This document shows positions 9,219-10,298 of a stretch of 10,298 nt of DNA, piece after piece; position 1 is the stretch's first letter; every line of letters begins with the position of its first letter. A model generated the notes under the pieces. That model saw only the letters and a program-made list of their open reading frames with translations. It made no database searches and was not told the DNA's origin. A program made the position numbers and the translations under genes. The DNA lies in contig CAIQIY010000367.1 of the NCBI GenBank assembly GCA_903871975.1, forward strand, positions 1 through 10,298. Direction: 5' to 3'. The DNA comes from an uncultured Chloroflexota bacterium (lineage in GTDB: Bacteria > Chloroflexota > Chloroflexia > Chloroflexales > Roseiflexaceae).

Positions 9219-10298
9219 GTTCCCAGCACACTGCCGGCGTCACGGCGATGTCGATGCCGAGCCGCGGCAGCAGCCAGGCCAGTGCGGCTTCGCCCGGGCG
9301 GCGGATGTCGTCGGCGATCCAGATGCCGGTGGGATGCACCAGCTGATTGCGCAACTGCCGCAGCGCGTACAAGCGCTGTGGCAGCTGGTCGGGGTCGTCG
9401 GCGAAGGGCACGAAGTGCGTGCGCAGCGCGACGATGATGCGTTCGACAAACCACAACCCGGCACCGTCGAGCATGTCGCGCACCGACGACGCGTGCGGCG
9501 GCCGACGCAGCTTGACGCGCTCGGCGGCCTGGTCGTCGCGGAGCGCCTGTGGCACGCGCGTTAGGTCGTCGCCCAGCGTGTCGATGACCAGCTGGCGCAG
9601 CGCCAGCTCGCTGCGTTGCACCGCGCTCAGCAAGGCCGTCTGCGCCGCAGGTGCGAAGTAATCCCATGCCGCCAGGCACATGCGGCGCGTGCGCAGCTCG
9701 CCCCAGTCGCGCCGGTCGTGTTTGGCGATCAGCGGGAAGGTGTCGAGCACGCGGGCAAACTCGTCGCGCGTCAGGCCGTAGAGCTGTGCGTAGATGCCGT
9801 CGAGCTCGGCGCGCAGCACCGCGCGGCGCGCGACATCCCAGGCGAACGGCGGCCCGCGGTGCCCGAGTTCGTGCGCGAACGGCGCCAGGTCCCATGCGGT
9901 GTAGCTCAGCTCGAGCACGCGCGCGATCACCATGCGGCGGAGCGTCTGGTCGTATCGCTCGGGGGGGACGATCGGGAGTTGTTTCAGATACATCTGGTTG
10001 AGATGTGTCCCTCCGATCTTCTGGCGCGCGATGTAGTCGAAGACGACGCTGTTCGCATTGGCATAGAGCAGGCAAGCGCGTGCTGCGGTGTCTGGATGGG
10101 TATCGGTGAGCAGCATCAGATTGATGCCGGTGACGCCAGAGCGCGGAACAAGGCTGCAGATGGCCGTGCGCACATCAGTCGCCCGCGCGATATCGCGAAA
10201 CCCGAGCAGCCAGCCATGGGGCCAGCGCCCCGCGAGTTGTGCGTCGACGTGGCTGGCGGCGACCCAGTAGCGTGGCTGGGGCACGGTGTCGGGGTCAC
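9205..10298 (-). CDS. C-terminal part of an Eco57I-type DNA methyltransferase-like protein with C-terminal HEPN-like domain (partial)
   Basis: The frame enters from the right edge and gives 363 residues up to its stop. The first 115 residues resemble the target-recognition part of large adenine methyltransferases of the type IIG/Eco57I, BREX PglX and DISARM DrmMI kind: PRYW, WLLGFRDIARATDVRT, CSLVPRSGV, NANSVVFDYIARQKIGG, HLNQMYLKQLPI. A helical region typical of these proteins follows, with GPPFAWD, ELDGIYAQLYGL and LDTFPLIAKHDRRDWGELRT. The catalytic NPPY motif and any nuclease domain would lie upstream, outside the window, so activity and system type cannot be confirmed. From about residue 219 an extra domain appears (see 9208-9630). 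The GTG at 10284 is not the likely start, because the conserved region begins before it. A run of seven G at 9961-9967 lies in the coding sequence. Membership of the methyltransferase group is likely; DISARM, BREX or a stand-alone type IIG cannot be separated. Confidence 0.75.
   Translation of the reverse strand, partial: DPDTVPQPRYWVAASHVDAQLAGRWPHGWLLGFRDIARATDVRTAICSLVPRSGVTGINLMLLTDTHPDTAARACLLYANANSVVFDYIARQKIGGTHLNQMYLKQLPIVPPERYDQTLRRMVIARVLELSYTAWDLAPFAHELGHRGPPFAWDVARRAVLRAELDGIYAQLYGLTRDEFARVLDTFPLIAKHDRRDWGELRTRRMCLAAWDYFAPAAQTALLSAVQRSELALRQLVIDTLGDDLTRVPQALRDDQAAERVKLRRPPHASSVRDMLDGAGLWFVERIIVALRTHFVPFADDPDQLPQRLYALRQLRNQLVHPTGIWIADDIRRPGEAALAWLLPRLGIDIAVTPAVCWEPPAT
9208..9630 (-). 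other. HEPN-like domain (Swt1-type pattern) at the C-terminus of the methyltransferase-like protein
   Basis: The last ~140 residues show the pattern of Swt1-like HEPN domains. An early helix reads QRSELALRQLVIDTL, then WFVERIIVALRTHFVPF, then LYALRQLRNQLVHPTG, which contains the R-x4-H motif RNQLVH (9334-9351, R at fragment residue 316, H at 321). HEPN proteins with this motif are often metal-independent RNases in toxins and abortive-infection systems. Here the function is inferred from motif and helix order only; it could instead be a non-catalytic helical dimerisation domain. Confidence 0.55.

Noticed and set aside
8392..10298. Idea that the PHP and calcineurin-like genes belong to the same defence system as the methyltransferase-HEPN gene
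   Set aside because: The genes converge on opposite strands and share no promoter; nothing in the window links them functionally beyond proximity.

Overview
The window is GC-rich, densely packed bacterial chromosome: eight protein-coding genes, two of them running off the window edges, and gaps of 6 to 207 bases. Almost every third codon position is G or C, which opens very long but meaningless frames opposite the real genes. Gene content (an Ams1/MAN2C1-type GH38 alpha-mannosidase, a Thermus-type aspartate aminotransferase, a CehA/McbA-type PHP protein) and the extended -10 promoters would fit a Chloroflexota bacterium or a similar high-GC, non-proteobacterial lineage. That is a guess from family resemblance, not a measured placement. 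No tRNA, rRNA, CRISPR array, insertion sequence or plasmid-type origin was seen.

Layout. (1) 1-2827, minus strand: most of a cytosolic-type alpha-mannosidase whose C-terminus lies outside the window. (2) 2828-3034: a divergent promoter region. (3) 3035-6241, plus strand: a tight three-gene unit made of a soluble histidine-kinase-like ATPase, a PLP-dependent threonine/serine dehydratase overlapping it by 10 bases, and a class I aminotransferase 16 bases further on. (4) 6365-6865: a thioredoxin/glutathione-peroxidase-fold peroxidase with its own well-formed promoter, whose -35 box overlaps a perfect 6-3-6 palindrome. (5) 6983-9198: a PHP-domain metallohydrolase and a calcineurin-like phosphoesterase joined by a 4-base ATGA overlap. 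(6) 9205-10298, minus strand: the C-terminal 363 codons of a large protein resembling Eco57I-type (type IIG/DISARM/BREX-like) adenine methyltransferases, followed by a HEPN-like domain with an R-x4-H motif. It converges on the phosphoesterase with only 6 bases between the stop codons, and a stem-loop covers the junction.

How the genes may work together. The dehydratase and aminotransferase are both PLP enzymes of amino-acid/2-oxoacid interconversion. Their translational coupling to an orphan kinase-like protein suggests shared expression, but not a known pathway. The PHP and calcineurin-like enzymes are both predicted metal-dependent hydrolases and could act in sequence on a phosphodiester or phosphate ester. 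The right end probably opens into a DNA-modification/phage-defence locus. The methyltransferase-HEPN fusion there is the best candidate for something unusual, but its catalytic half and partners lie beyond the window.
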